Assembly (NCBI RefSeq): GCF_014643535.1
Contig: NZ_BMJQ01000008.1
Coordinates: 186,001-250,000 of the forward strand
Direction of reading: 5' to 3'
Origin: Aliidongia dinghuensis
Lineage (GTDB): Bacteria; Pseudomonadota; Alphaproteobacteria; ATCC43930; CGMCC-115725
Length of the DNA: 64,000 nt
Shown here one piece after another: positions 54,442 through 63,951 of the stretch. The position numbers and the translations under genes were made by a program. The notes below the pieces were generated by a model. The model saw only the letters and a program-made list of their open reading frames with translations, was not told the origin of the DNA and searched no databases. Positions within the stretch are counted from its first letter, which is position 1. The number at the start of each line of letters is the position of its first letter.

Positions 54442-55326
54442 ATGAGTGCCAAAATCATCGACGGGAAGGCCTATGCCAACGGTCTTGCCAGCAAGATCAC
54501 GGCAGCGGTTCCCTCGTTCAATACCGCAACTGGCCGTCTGCCCGGGCTCGCCGTCGTCCTGGTCGGCTCTGATCCCGCCAGCGAAATCTATGTGCGCAGC
54601 AAAGTGCTGAAGACGCGCGAACTCGGCATGCGCAGCTTCGAGCATATCCTCCCGAGCGACACGAAGCAGGAGGACCTGCTGCGCCTCGTCACGGATTTGA
54701 ACGCGGATGACGCGGTCGACGGCATTCTCGTCCAGCTTCCGCTGCCGAAGCACCTCGACGAGAATGCGGTCGTTTCAGCGATCGACCCGAGCAAGGACGT
54801 CGACGGGTTGCATCCGGAAAACGCCGGGCGGCTCACGGCCGGCCTCTCCGGTCTCATCTCCTGCACGCCCCTCGGCTGCCTCATGCTGCTCCAGGCCCAA
54901 CTGGGGGACTTGTCGGGCCTCGATGCGATCGTGGTCGGCCGCTCGATCCTCGTCGGCAAGCCCATGGCGGCCTTGCTGCTGCGGGCGAATTGCACGGTCA
55001 CCATCGCGCACTCCCGAACCCGCAATCTGCCGGACAAGGTCAGGCAGGCCGACATCGTTGTGGCCGCTGTTGGGCAGGCCGAGATGATCAAGGGCGATTG
55101 GATCAAGCCCGGCGCAACAGTGATCGATGTCGGAACCACCCGCGTCGAGCGGGGCGGCAAGAAGAAGCTTGTCGGCGATGTCGAGTTCGAGGCTGCGATG
55201 CAGACGGCCGCCGCGATCACGCCTGTGCCGGGCGGCGTGGGGCCGATGACCATCATGACCTTGATGCACAACACGGTGGTGGCGGCGCACCGCAGAAGCC
55301 GGTTGGCGGTGCCGCAACTATGCTAG
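54442..55326 (+). CDS. folD: Methylene-THF dehydrogenase / cyclohydrolase
   Basis: The 294-aa bifunctional enzyme shows [48 protein letters not shown] and [11 protein letters not shown]. The catalytic lysine lies in [11 protein letters not shown]. It oxidises 5,10-methylene-THF to 10-formyl-THF, making the substrate for PurU. ATG 54442 is preceded by GGAAGAGAAG, and purU ends 48 bp before it. Confidence 0.94.
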   Translation: MSAKIIDGKAYANGLASKITAAVPSFNTATGRLPGLAVVLVGSDPASEIYVRSKVLKTRELGMRSFEHILPSDTKQEDLLRLVTDLNADDAVDGILVQLPLPKHLDENAVVSAIDPSKDVDGLHPENAGRLTAGLSGLISCTPLGCLMLLQAQLGDLSGLDAIVVGRSILVGKPMAALLLRANCTVTIAHSRTRNLPDKVRQADIVVAAVGQAEMIKGDWIKPGATVIDVGTTRVERGGKKKLVGDVEFEAAMQTAAAITPVPGGVGPMTIMTLMHNTVVAAHRRSRLAVPQLC

Positions 55327-55411
55327 CCGCGCCCAGGAGATGGGAGCGCCGCTTCGCTCGTTCGCCCGCATCCGCTTACGGTCCCGCCACCCATACTAAG
55401 AGGAGTGTGCC

Positions 55412-57973
55412 ATGACAGGTTTCCCGGAGACCGCGAAGGTCGTCATCGTCGGCTTGGGCGGGATCGTCGGCGCTTCCGTCGCCCATCATCTGATCGAGCG
55501 CGGCTGGACCGACATTGTCGGCATCGACAAGTCGGCGATCCCGACCGACATCGGCTCGACGGCGCACGCCTCGGATTTCTGCTACACGACGAGCCACGAC
55601 TTCCTGTCGTGCTGGACCACGCTCTACTCCATCGAGTTTTACGAGAAGATGGGCCATTACGCGCGTGTCGGCGGCATCGAGGTCGCGCGCGTCGGCGATG
55701 ATGCGCGCATGGACGAGATCAAGCGCAAGGTCGCGTCCGGCAAGGCTTTCGGCACCAGGGCCCGCCTTATCGAGCCGGCCGAGATCAAGGAAAAATTTCC
55801 GCTGATCGAGGAGAGCCTGGTGCAGGGCGGACTCTGGGACCCCGACGCCGGCCTCGTCATCCCTCGCTCGCAGACCGTGACCGGCAAGCTCGTCGACCAG
55901 GGCGTTGCCGCCAGCAAGCTCACCGCCTTCGCCAACACCTCGGCCCGCTCGCTCATCATCGAGAAGGGTCGGATCACGGGCGTGGTGACCGACCGCGGCA
56001 CGGTCAGGGCCGACTACGTGGTCGTCTGCGCCGGCCTCTGGGGCCGGCTGATCGCGGCGATGGCCGGGGAGGACCTGCCGGTCATGCCGGTCGATCATCC
56101 GCTGACCTTCTTCGGTCCGTATAACGAGTTCGCCGGCACGGGCAAGGAGATCGGCTGGCCCTTGCTGCGGGATCAGGGCAACTCGGCCTATATGCGCGAT
56201 ACGGGCGATCCCAGAACTGCTGAAGGCGGGCAGATCGAGTGGGGCTATTACGAGGAGAAAAATCCGCGCCTGGTGCACCCGCGCGATCTTCTGGAGAAGG
56301 AGGAGGCGCGGCTGTCGCCTTCGCAGCGCGATCTCGACATGGAGCAGATCCTGGCGCCGCTCGAGCGCGCCATGGAGCTGACGCCGATCCTGGGCGAGCT
56401 TGGCTACAACGAGGGCCACTCGTTCAACGGCCTGCTGCAGACCACCACGGATGGCGGCCCGTCCATGGGCGAGAGCCAGAAGGTGAGGGGGCTCTGGTAC
56501 GCCGTCGGCATCTGGGTGAAGGACGGGCCCGGCATGGGCAAGTTGATCGCCGACTGGATGACGGACGGCCGGACGCCGATCGACCACAACCGCATCGACT
56601 ATGCGCGCTTCAATCCGCACCAGTTGGAAGAGCAGCACATCTTCGAGCGGTGCACCGAAACCGCGATGAAGATCTATAACCCGGCGGTCCACCCGCGCGA
56701 GCCGTTCGCCGGCGGGCGCAATGTCCGCCGCTCCCCGTTCTACGAGCGTGAAAAGGCGCTCGGCGGCTATTTCATGGAACTGGGCGGTTGGGAGCGCGCG
56801 CATGGCTATGCGGCCAACGAACACCTGCTGGACAAGTATGCCGACCGTGTGCCGGTACGCGAGAACGAGTGGGACGGCCGGCATTTCTGGCGCGTGTCCA
56901 ACGCCGAGCATCTGGCGCTCAGCGACGATTGCGGCATCATCAACCTCTCGCACTTCGCCATGTACGATGTCGAAGGACCCGATCACGTCGCCTTGATGGA
57001 GTGGGTCTGCGCCGCGAAGATCGGTGGCGACGCCAACATCGGCAAGGGCATCTATACGCATTTCCTGGATCAGGAAGGCATGGTGCGCGCCGACCTGACA
57101 GTCTTCCGCATGGCGGACCGTTGCCGCATCGTGGACGGTGCCGATGCGGGCCCGCGCGACTTCAACTACCTGAAGCGCACGGCCGAGGACAAAGGCTTCG
57201 ATGTCACGATCACCGATGTCTCGGAAAGGTTCGTCACCATCGGCTTTTGGGGGCCCAATGCCCGCGTGAACCTGCAGAAGGTGGTCGACGACCCCGACGG
57301 ACTCCTGTCGGCGAATTTTCCGTTCGCCGCAATCAAGCCGATCCGGATTGCCGGGAAAGATGTGACCGCCTTCCGCATCTCCTATGTGGGCGAGCAGGGC
57401 TGGGAGCTCCACATGCGCTACGAGGATGGCCTCGCCGTCTGGGATGCGCTGCGCTCGACCGGTGTGATCGCGGTCGGCGTCGAGACTTACGCGAATACTC
57501 GCCGCATGGAAAAAAGCCTTCGCCTGCAAAACGCCGATCTACTGACCGAATACAATCTGCTCGAAGCCGATCTCGCCCGCCCCAAGGTCAAGGACGCCGA
57601 GTTTTGCGGCAAGGCCAAGCACCTCGAGTACCGGGCGCGCGAGCATCAGCCTGCCATGCTATGCACGCTGGTAATGATCAACAATGTGGATAAGACGGGG
57701 GTGGCGCGGTATCCGGTCGGCACGTTGCCGGTCATCGAGCCGGAAACGGGCGAGACTCTCGTCGACGCGCACGGCCGTCGTTCCTACACGACGTCGATCG
57801 CCTTCGGGCCGACGATCGGAAAGAACATCGCGCTCGCGTACCTGCCCTGGTCCCATTGCCAGGCAGGGCGCAAGCTGGTGGTCGAGTACTTCGGGGAGCT
57901 CTATCCGGTCGAAGTGGCCTCGGTCGGCTACAAGCCGCTCTATGACCCGGACAACCTGAAGCCGAGAAGCTGA
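55412..57973 (+). CDS. Dimethylglycine/sarcosine dehydrogenase-like flavoprotein with GcvT domain
   Basis: The 853-aa protein has an N-terminal FAD domain (VVIVGLGGIVGASVAHHL) with a His in IGSTAHASDF where related enzymes attach FAD, followed from about residue 430 by a C-terminal GcvT-like folate domain (YVGEQGWELHM, GVETYANTRRMEK, GWERAHGYAANE). It is in the dimethylglycine dehydrogenase family: it takes a methyl group from dimethylglycine or sarcosine, gives methylene-THF and reduces ETF. In this cluster dimethylglycine is the missing step between GbcAB and SoxBDAG. AGAGGAG precedes the ATG. Confidence 0.85.
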   Translation: MTGFPETAKVVIVGLGGIVGASVAHHLIERGWTDIVGIDKSAIPTDIGSTAHASDFCYTTSHDFLSCWTTLYSIEFYEKMGHYARVGGIEVARVGDDARMDEIKRKVASGKAFGTRARLIEPAEIKEKFPLIEESLVQGGLWDPDAGLVIPRSQTVTGKLVDQGVAASKLTAFANTSARSLIIEKGRITGVVTDRGTVRADYVVVCAGLWGRLIAAMAGEDLPVMPVDHPLTFFGPYNEFAGTGKEIGWPLLRDQGNSAYMRDTGDPRTAEGGQIEWGYYEEKNPRLVHPRDLLEKEEARLSPSQRDLDMEQILAPLERAMELTPILGELGYNEGHSFNGLLQTTTDGGPSMGESQKVRGLWYAVGIWVKDGPGMGKLIADWMTDGRTPIDHNRIDYARFNPHQLEEQHIFERCTETAMKIYNPAVHPREPFAGGRNVRRSPFYEREKALGGYFMELGGWERAHGYAANEHLLDKYADRVPVRENEWDGRHFWRVSNAEHLALSDDCGIINLSHFAMYDVEGPDHVALMEWVCAAKIGGDANIGKGIYTHFLDQEGMVRADLTVFRMADRCRIVDGADAGPRDFNYLKRTAEDKGFDVTITDVSERFVTIGFWGPNARVNLQKVVDDPDGLLSANFPFAAIKPIRIAGKDVTAFRISYVGEQGWELHMRYEDGLAVWDALRSTGVIAVGVETYANTRRMEKSLRLQNADLLTEYNLLEADLARPKVKDAEFCGKAKHLEYRAREHQPAMLCTLVMINNVDKTGVARYPVGTLPVIEPETGETLVDAHGRRSYTTSIAFGPTIGKNIALAYLPWSHCQAGRKLVVEYFGELYPVEVASVGYKPLYDPDNLKPRS

Positions 57974-58001
57974 GACTTTCACGCGCCGATCGGGGCCCGC
58001 C

Positions 58002-58017
58002 TTCTCCCTAAGGAGAA
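58002..58017 (+). other. Small hairpin after the dehydrogenase gene
   Basis: TTCTCC (58002-58007) and GGAGAA (58012-58017) flank CTAA; further CGC/GCG pairing extends the stem. It begins 29 bp past the dehydrogenase stop. Without a T tract its role as terminator is uncertain. Confidence 0.35.
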
Positions 58018-58089
58018 TGCGGCTCCGTCCGGTGATGGCGAACGGGCAGCGGCCCGGGGCGCCCGGCTGTCCCAAATCGACCGTGATTG

Positions 58090-58108
58090 TGACGCAAATG
58101 TTCTTTCG
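58090..58108 (+). promoter_or_regulatory. Regulator motif upstream of the second GlxA-type regulator
   Basis: TGACGCAAATGTTCTTTCG differs at four positions from the 19-bp motif near soxB. It lies about 91 bp before the regulator start and 117 bp after the dehydrogenase gene. Confidence 0.6.
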
Positions 58109-58199
58109 AGCTTCGGGGTGCGGGATATCCTATCGCAGACTGATGATGTGCCCCTTCCCAAGACGTGTACTGCCTCTCGTGGCTTAGTGGTGAAGCGCC

Positions 58200-59201
58200 A
58201 TGGACACCGTCGTTACCAGGCAACGTTTGTTCGTATTTTATCTCGTGCCTGACTTCACGTTGCTGGCCTTTTCATCTGCGGTTGAAGCGCTGCGACTGGC
58301 CAATTACGTCCTTGGGTACGAAGCCTATGCCTGGCGGCTCGTTTCTGCCGACGGCGGCAAGGTTTGGGCGAGTTGTGGCGTTTCGTTCGACACCGACAAT
58401 GACGTTGCGGCCGAGCGCCAGATGCTCGCGCGCGGGCAGCGGCCCTTCATGACGGTGATCTGTGCCGGCCACCATGTGGAACGGCATGCCAACAAGCCGA
58501 CGGAAGCTTGGTTGCGGGAGTGCCGGCAGAACGGGGTGGCGATCGCGAGCCTGTGCACGGGAGCGCATATCCTCGCCCGGGCGAAGCTGCTCGACGACAA
58601 AAAATGCGTGATCCATTGGGAGAACTTTCCGAGCTTCGTCGAACAATTCAGAGGTGCCTGCGTCAGGACCAGTCTCTTCGCAATCGATGGCGGCATTCAC
58701 ACCTGTGCCGGCGGGACGGCATCTTTCGACATGATGCTTCACATCATTCAGCGGGATTTTGGCGAAGTCGTCGTCAGCGGCGTGTGCGAGCTCGCGTTCG
58801 TCGACCGCGTCCGCAGTCCCTCGGACCGGCAGCGGCTGCCGTTCGCTCGCCGAACTGGAGCGCTTCACCCCGAGATCACGAGCCTGATCGAGCGAATGCA
58901 GGAGACGCTGACGGAGCCGCTTCCGGTCGACGAGCTGATGGTGGGGATACGGCTTACGCGGCGGCAGATCGAGCGCCTGTTCAGGAACGAGCTCAGCTGC
59001 TCGCCCGCGCGCTACTACATGAAGCTGCGGCTGGAGCGCGCCAAGCTGCTGCTGTCGCAGATGACGACCCCGATCGTCGAGGTGGCCATCGCGAGTGGGT
59101 TTAGCTCAGCGTCTCATTTCTCGAAATGCTACCGGGAAACTTACGGCTGTTCGCCTCAGCAGACGCGAAAACATAAGAGTTTAGCCCTCGGCGCTGCTTA
59201 G
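58200..59201 (+). CDS. GbdR-like AraC/GlxA-family regulator, second copy
   Basis: The 333-aa protein opens FVFYLVPDFTLLAFSSAVEALRLANYVLG, as in GbdR-type regulators (only the block FTLLAFSSAVEALRLAN matters). Its DJ-1/PfpI core has ASLCTGAHILARAKLL and GGIHTCAGGTASFDMML; the AraC DNA-binding part is EPLPVDELMVGIRLTRRQIERLF with IVEVAIASGFSSASHFSKCY. GbdR activates betaine, dimethylglycine and sarcosine genes in Pseudomonas. This copy sits between the dehydrogenase and the transporter. I cannot say which of the two regulators binds the shared motif. Confidence 0.9.
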   Translation: MDTVVTRQRLFVFYLVPDFTLLAFSSAVEALRLANYVLGYEAYAWRLVSADGGKVWASCGVSFDTDNDVAAERQMLARGQRPFMTVICAGHHVERHANKPTEAWLRECRQNGVAIASLCTGAHILARAKLLDDKKCVIHWENFPSFVEQFRGACVRTSLFAIDGGIHTCAGGTASFDMMLHIIQRDFGEVVVSGVCELAFVDRVRSPSDRQRLPFARRTGALHPEITSLIERMQETLTEPLPVDELMVGIRLTRRQIERLFRNELSCSPARYYMKLRLERAKLLLSQMTTPIVEVAIASGFSSASHFSKCYRETYGCSPQQTRKHKSLALGAA

Positions 59202-59280
59202 GCAGGCTTGCTCCAGGGCGCGAAGAACCAAAAAGAATAAAATATTGCCGCGTATTCGTACCGGTGACTTGGACGCTTTT

Positions 59281-59318
59281 CTGCCTAAATCTGTTGAGTT
59301 TTTACTGCCTAAGACTGT
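59281..59318 (+). promoter_or_regulatory. Direct repeat upstream of the transporter operon
   Basis: CTGCCTAAATCTGT (59281-59294) and CTGCCTAAGACTGT (59305-59318) are direct repeats with two mismatches and a 24-bp period, 58-95 bp upstream of the binding-protein start. AraC-type activators bind such half-sites. GACGC and TTCTG nearby (59272-59283) echo the 19-bp motif with shorter spacing. Confidence 0.4.
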
Positions 59319-59375
59319 CGGCGAATGTGGTGGCGCCGATAATTGTCAACCAAACCGCCACGGGAGGTAAAACAA

Positions 59376-60380
59376 ATGAAGTATCTTGCGACAGCAGCGT
59401 GCCTGACCATCGGGCTCGCCGCCTCGGCCACAACCGCCAAGGCGGCTCAATGCGGCGAAGTGACCATCGCCAGCATGAATTGGCAAAGCGCCGAGGCGCT
59501 GGCCAGCGTGGACAAGTTCATCCTCAACACGGCCTATGGCTGCAACGCCACCGTGATTGTCGGCGATACGGTACCGACGATTACCGCGATGACCGAGAAG
59601 GGCAAGCCGGACATCGCACCGGAAGGGTGGGTCGATCTGCTGCCGGACGTCGTGCAGCGCGGCGTTACCGAAAAGAAGCTGATCGTCGCCGGCGATTCTA
59701 TTACGGACGGCGCGATTCAGGGCTGGTACATCCCGAAATACGTCGCGGATGCTCACCCCGACATTAAGACGATCGCCGATGCGCTCAAGCATCCCGAGCT
59801 GTTCCCTGCACCCGAGGACCACTCGAAGGGTGCCGTCATAAACGGCCCGCAGGGCTGGGGTGGGACGGTCGTCACGACACAGCTTTTCAAGGCCTATGGC
59901 GCGGAGAAGGCCGGCTTCGTGCTGGTCGATACCGGTTCTGCCGCCGGCCTCGACGGCTCGATCGCCAAGGCCTACGAGCACAAGGAAGGCTGGCTGGGCT
60001 ACTACTGGTCCCCGACCTCCATTCTCGGCAAATACGACATGGTGAGGCTCGACGCCGGCGTCCCCCACGATGCGGCCGAGTGGAAGCGCTGCAACACCGT
60101 TGCCACCTGCCCGGATCCGAAGCCGAACGCCTGGTCGAAGGATCATGTTCAGACGCTGGTGTCGGTGAGTTTCGCGGCAAAGGCCGGTGAGCCGGTGATG
60201 AATTATTTGAAGGCTCGTGGCTGGTCGACCACCACCGTGAACAAGCTCCTCGCCTGGATGACCGACAACCAGGCGACCGGCGATGATGCGGCGAAATACT
60301 TCATCAAGAACAACGAGCCGATCTGGATCAAGTGGGTGTCCGCGGATGCGGCTGAAAAGATCAAGAAGGCCGTGAGGTAG
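59376..60380 (+). CDS. choX: Glycine betaine/choline-binding periplasmic protein
   Basis: The 334-aa protein has a signal peptide (MKYLATAACLTIGLAASATTAKA) and an OpuAC/ProX-type binding fold with aromatic-cage candidates in APEGWVDLL, NGPQGWGG and GYYWSPTS. It carries betaine or choline to the permease. The gene is first of a three-gene ABC operon in choX-choW-choV order. ATG 59376 has GGGAGG upstream. Choline versus betaine preference is not determinable. Confidence 0.88.
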   Translation: MKYLATAACLTIGLAASATTAKAAQCGEVTIASMNWQSAEALASVDKFILNTAYGCNATVIVGDTVPTITAMTEKGKPDIAPEGWVDLLPDVVQRGVTEKKLIVAGDSITDGAIQGWYIPKYVADAHPDIKTIADALKHPELFPAPEDHSKGAVINGPQGWGGTVVTTQLFKAYGAEKAGFVLVDTGSAAGLDGSIAKAYEHKEGWLGYYWSPTSILGKYDMVRLDAGVPHDAAEWKRCNTVATCPDPKPNAWSKDHVQTLVSVSFAAKAGEPVMNYLKARGWSTTTVNKLLAWMTDNQATGDDAAKYFIKNNEPIWIKWVSADAAEKIKKAVR

Positions 60381-60488
60381 ACCTGACACCCGGGTCTTCT
60401 GACTCGAACGGAGGCGGTGGCTCGGCTTTGTGCTCGGGCGCGGCGCGATTCGCCCGGAAAGAGCACGGTGCAAAAAGGTACAGCAGCT

Positions 60489-61376
60489 ATGGAATGGTTA
60501 TCGAGCTTCCCGCATCTGGACGATGATTTCCTCCAGAAGCTAAAGAAGGGCATCGATGAAGGCTTCCGCGCCTTTACTCGTGCTTATGGAGATGGAATTG
60601 AGTCCTTCTTCAATCCGCTCCAGCAGTTTCTCATCCATTCCGAACAATTCATGCTCACCACGCCGTGGCCGATCATTCTGCTGCTGATCGCTGCCATCGC
60701 ATGGTTCGCCAGCCATAGCTGGCGGATCGTGCTTGGCAGCATCGCAACCCTCGTCGTTATCGGCCTTTTCGACATGTGGGACGATACGATGAAGACCATA
60801 TCGATGATCTTCGTCTGCACCGTGCTTTCGATTGTGATCGGCATGCCCATTGGCATCGCCATGTCGCGCTCTGACAGGCTGCAGAGCGCGATCAATCCGG
60901 TGCTCGACGTCATGCAGACGATGCCGAGCTTCGTCTATCTGATACCGGTGGTCATGCTGCTCGGCATCGGCAAGGTCCCGGGCCTGATCGCCGTGGTCAT
61001 CTACGCGATACCGCCGATGATCCGATTGACCAATCTCGGCATTCGCCTTGTCGACAAGGAGGTTTTGGAGGCGGCCGACGCGTTCGGCTCTTCCAGCTGG
61101 CAGCGTTTGAAGAACGTGCAGCTGCCACTCGCCCTGCCGACCATCATGGCCGGCATCAACCAGACGATCATGATGGCGCTCGCCATGGTCGTCATCGCCT
61201 CCATGATCGGCGTGCAGGGACTTGGGCAGCCCGTGCTGAAGGCCATCGCCAATCAATATTTCACGCTCGGGGTCTTCAATGGCTTGGCTATCGTCGGCAT
61301 CGCGATCATCTTTGACCGCGTCAGTCAGGCCTTCGGCCGGCGGCTCCAGAAGCACCGGGAGGTCGTCCATGGCTGA
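60489..61376 (+). CDS. choW: Quaternary-amine ABC transporter permease
   Basis: The 295-aa protein has an N-terminal amphipathic part (EWLSSFPHLDDDFLQ), then about six membrane helices and the BPD motif region EAADAFGSSSWQRLKNVQLPLALPTIMAG, which matches ProW/ChoW coupling sequences. It begins 108 bp after choX and its stop overlaps choV. Confidence 0.9.
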   Translation: MEWLSSFPHLDDDFLQKLKKGIDEGFRAFTRAYGDGIESFFNPLQQFLIHSEQFMLTTPWPIILLLIAAIAWFASHSWRIVLGSIATLVVIGLFDMWDDTMKTISMIFVCTVLSIVIGMPIGIAMSRSDRLQSAINPVLDVMQTMPSFVYLIPVVMLLGIGKVPGLIAVVIYAIPPMIRLTNLGIRLVDKEVLEAADAFGSSSWQRLKNVQLPLALPTIMAGINQTIMMALAMVVIASMIGVQGLGQPVLKAIANQYFTLGVFNGLAIVGIAIIFDRVSQAFGRRLQKHREVVHG

Positions 61377-62415
61377 GGCTCCGCAAAACTGCTACGGGAT
61401 CGAAATCAAGGGTCTTTCGAAGATCTTCGGCGTCAATCCCCAGAAGATGGTCCCTTTGCTTGAACAGGGCATCACCAAGACGGAGATGATCCAGCACCAC
61501 GGCCATGTGGTCGGTCTCAGGAACATCAACATCTCGATGTTGGCCGGCGGCATCCAGGTCATCATGGGACTCTCCGGTTCCGGCAAGTCGACGCTGATCC
61601 GTCATATCAACCGATTGATCGAGCCCAGCGTCGGAACCATCCTGGTCGGCGGCGATGACGTGGTGAAGATGTCGCCCCGCGAGCTGCGCGAATTCCGGCG
61701 CCTCAAGACCGCGATGGTGTTCCAGAATTTCGGGTTGCTGCCGCATCGCACCGTGCTGGACAACACGGTCTATGGCCTCGAGGTTCAGGGGCTGCCGCGC
61801 GCCAAGCAGGTCGAGGCCGCCATGCACTGGCTGGAACGCGTCGGGCTGAAAGGGTTCGAGACGCGGTATCCCAACCAGCTTTCCGGCGGCATGCGGCAAC
61901 GGGTCGGTCTCGCGCGTGCCCTGGCCAACAATGCGCCCGTCCTGCTCATGGACGAGGCATTCTCGGCGCTCGACCCGCTGATCCGCATCGATATGCAGTC
62001 GATCCTTCTGGATCTCCAAAAGGAGATCAAGAAGACGATCGTCTTCATCACCCACGATCTGGACGAGGCGCTGCGCCTCGGCGATCGCATCGCGATCCTG
62101 CGGGATGGCGAGGTCGTCCAGCAGGGAACCGCGCAAGATATCGTGCTCAAGCCCGCAAACGACTACATCATGAGCTTCGTCCGCCACGTCAATCGCGGAC
62201 GCGTGATCCAGGTCGAGACGATCATGAGCCCTGTGGTCGAGGGCGAAACAGCCGGGCACGTCAAGGTTCCGGCTGGCACGGTGCTCGAATCTGCGGCAGA
62301 GCGCCTGGTGTCCGTCGGGGCCAATCACCTCGTGGTTACCAATGGACATGACGTCCAGATCGGGACGGTTTCGCTTCACCGAATCCTCTCGGCCATGGTC
62401 ACGGGTTCCGCCTGA
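61369..62415 (+). CDS. choV: Quaternary-amine ABC transporter ATP-binding protein
   Basis: The 348-aa ATPase has Walker A GLSGSGKST, the signature LSGGMRQRV, Walker B VLLMDEAFSALDP and the H-loop ITHDLDEAL. The N-terminal KIFGVNPQKMVPLL insert and the final ~65-residue CBS-like tail (VSVGANHLVVTNGHDVQIGT) are ProV/ChoV features. It overlaps choW by 8 bp, so the two are coupled. Confidence 0.9.
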   Translation: MAEAPQNCYGIEIKGLSKIFGVNPQKMVPLLEQGITKTEMIQHHGHVVGLRNINISMLAGGIQVIMGLSGSGKSTLIRHINRLIEPSVGTILVGGDDVVKMSPRELREFRRLKTAMVFQNFGLLPHRTVLDNTVYGLEVQGLPRAKQVEAAMHWLERVGLKGFETRYPNQLSGGMRQRVGLARALANNAPVLLMDEAFSALDPLIRIDMQSILLDLQKEIKKTIVFITHDLDEALRLGDRIAILRDGEVVQQGTAQDIVLKPANDYIMSFVRHVNRGRVIQVETIMSPVVEGETAGHVKVPAGTVLESAAERLVSVGANHLVVTNGHDVQIGTVSLHRILSAMVTGSA

Positions 62416-62514
62416 TCCGTCATGGCAGGGCCGGTCCCGCCGCTTGGGCCTGCTCAACCGCTCACTGCCGATCTCGAAGGCAACTGACCGGCCTCAAGCC
62501 CGTCGCGCCCGGCT

Positions 62515-63285
62515 CTAGCCGTTCCAACCGAGGTGGCTCAGGAAGTCGCGGGTCCGCTCGACCGTCGGCGTCTCGAAGATCTGGTGCGGCGGGCCCTGCT
62601 CCAGCACGCGGCCGCGCTCGAACACGACGACCCAGTTGGCGACGCGGCGTGCGAAGCTCATCTCGTGCGTGACCACGATCATGGTCATGCCTTCCTCGGC
62701 GAGTGCCCGCATCACGTTCAGCACTTCGCCGACCGTCTCGGGGTCGAGCGCCGAGGTCGGCTCGTCGAACAGCATGACGTGCGGCTCCATGGCGAGCGCG
62801 CGGGCGATCGCGACGCGCTGCTGCTGGCCGCCCGACAGGTTCGCCGGGTAGTTCGCGGTCTTGTCGGCGAGGCCGACCTTGGCGAGGAGCGCCTGGGCGC
62901 GCTTGCGCGCCTCGTCCGCCGCCAGCTTCTTCACGGTCACGAGGCCCATCGCCACATTGTCGAGCGCCGACTTGTGCGGAAACAGCTCGAAGCTCTGGAA
63001 CACCATGCCCATGCGCTGGCGCACCCGGCGGATCTCCGCCTCGGCCTTGGGCAGCGGCGCGCCCTCGAACCGGACCTCGCCGCCGTCGATCGCCTCGAGC
63101 GCGTTCGTGCAGCGCAAGAGCGTCGACTTGCCCGAGCCGGACGGGCCGATCAGGCAGACGACCTCGCCGGCATTGACGTGCAGCGACACGCCGTCCAAGG
63201 CCGTGAAGCCGCCATAGCGCTTGCGCACGTCCTCATAGACCAGCATCGGCGCCTTGTCGGCGTTCTTGCGGGCGAAGTCGGTCAT
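62515..63285 (-). CDS. Polar amino-acid ABC transporter ATP-binding protein
   Basis: The 256-aa ATPase shows Walker A GPSGSGKST, LSGGQQQRV, Walker B VMLFDEPTSALDP and ERVTHEMSF-like VVTHEMSFARRVA, typical of GlnQ/HisP-type importers. I start at ATG 63285, preceded by GGAGTGCGGGA; the gene overlaps the permease stop. The importer's solute-binding gene is probably beyond the window. Substrate amino acid is unknown. Confidence 0.9.
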   Translation of the reverse strand: MTDFARKNADKAPMLVYEDVRKRYGGFTALDGVSLHVNAGEVVCLIGPSGSGKSTLLRCTNALEAIDGGEVRFEGAPLPKAEAEIRRVRQRMGMVFQSFELFPHKSALDNVAMGLVTVKKLAADEARKRAQALLAKVGLADKTANYPANLSGGQQQRVAIARALAMEPHVMLFDEPTSALDPETVGEVLNVMRALAEEGMTMIVVTHEMSFARRVANWVVVFERGRVLEQGPPHQIFETPTVERTRDFLSHLGWNG

Positions 63286-63941
63286 TCCCGCACTCCATAT
63301 TTTCGATGAATCCAGTCGACCAGCTTCGCCTGCGGATAGCCCATCGCCCAATAGATCGCCGCCATCGCCGTCAGCATCTCGAGCACGCGGAAGCTCTGGG
63401 AGCGGATCTGCATCGCCGTATGGGCGAGCTCGCCGACCGCGATGACGGAGACGAGCGAGGTGTCCTTGAACAGCGAGACCCAGGTGCTGGCCAGGACCGG
63501 CAGCACGCGGCGCCAGGATTGCGGCAGGATGATCTGGCGGAACACTTCGCCGCGGCTCATGCCGAGCGCCAGACCGGCCTCGGTCTGGCCCTTGCGGATC
63601 GAGTTGATGCCGGAACGGAACGTCTCGGAATTATAGGCCGAGACATTGAGGCACAAGGCGGTCAAGCCCGTCGTGAACGGCGAGAGGCTCAAGCCGGTCA
63701 GCACCGGCATGACGTAGAACGCCCAATAGACCAGCAGCAGCAGCGGCAGGTTGCGGAATAGCTCGACGAAGCCGGTCGCCGCCAGCGCCACCGGCCGGAA
63801 GCGCGAGCCGCGCATGAGCGCCAAGAGGATGCCGCCCGGCACCGCGATCGCCATGGTGAGCAGGGTCAGGAGCACGGTGACGAGCGCCCCGTCGAGGAGC
63901 AGCCAGCGGCTCTGCCAGACGATGGACCACTCGAGTTTCAT
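63282..63941 (-). CDS. Polar amino-acid ABC transporter permease
   Basis: The 219-aa permease has the HisM/GlnP-type pattern: a first helix after the short MKLEWSIVWQSRWLLLDGA, ELFRNLPLLLLVYWAFYV, and the coupling block EAGLALGMSRGEVFRQIILPQSWRR. It lies 10 bp after a second permease, cut by the edge, and overlaps the ATPase gene by 4 bp. Confidence 0.9.
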   Translation of the reverse strand: MKLEWSIVWQSRWLLLDGALVTVLLTLLTMAIAVPGGILLALMRGSRFRPVALAATGFVELFRNLPLLLLVYWAFYVMPVLTGLSLSPFTTGLTALCLNVSAYNSETFRSGINSIRKGQTEAGLALGMSRGEVFRQIILPQSWRRVLPVLASTWVSLFKDTSLVSVIAVGELAHTAMQIRSQSFRVLEMLTAMAAIYWAMGYPQAKLVDWIHRKYGVRE

Positions 63942-63951
63942 GGGGCGAGCT

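Noticed and set aside
55376..57529. 717-aa minus-strand frame opposite the dehydrogenase gene
   Set aside because: It mirrors the real gene's codon phase and has no family features.
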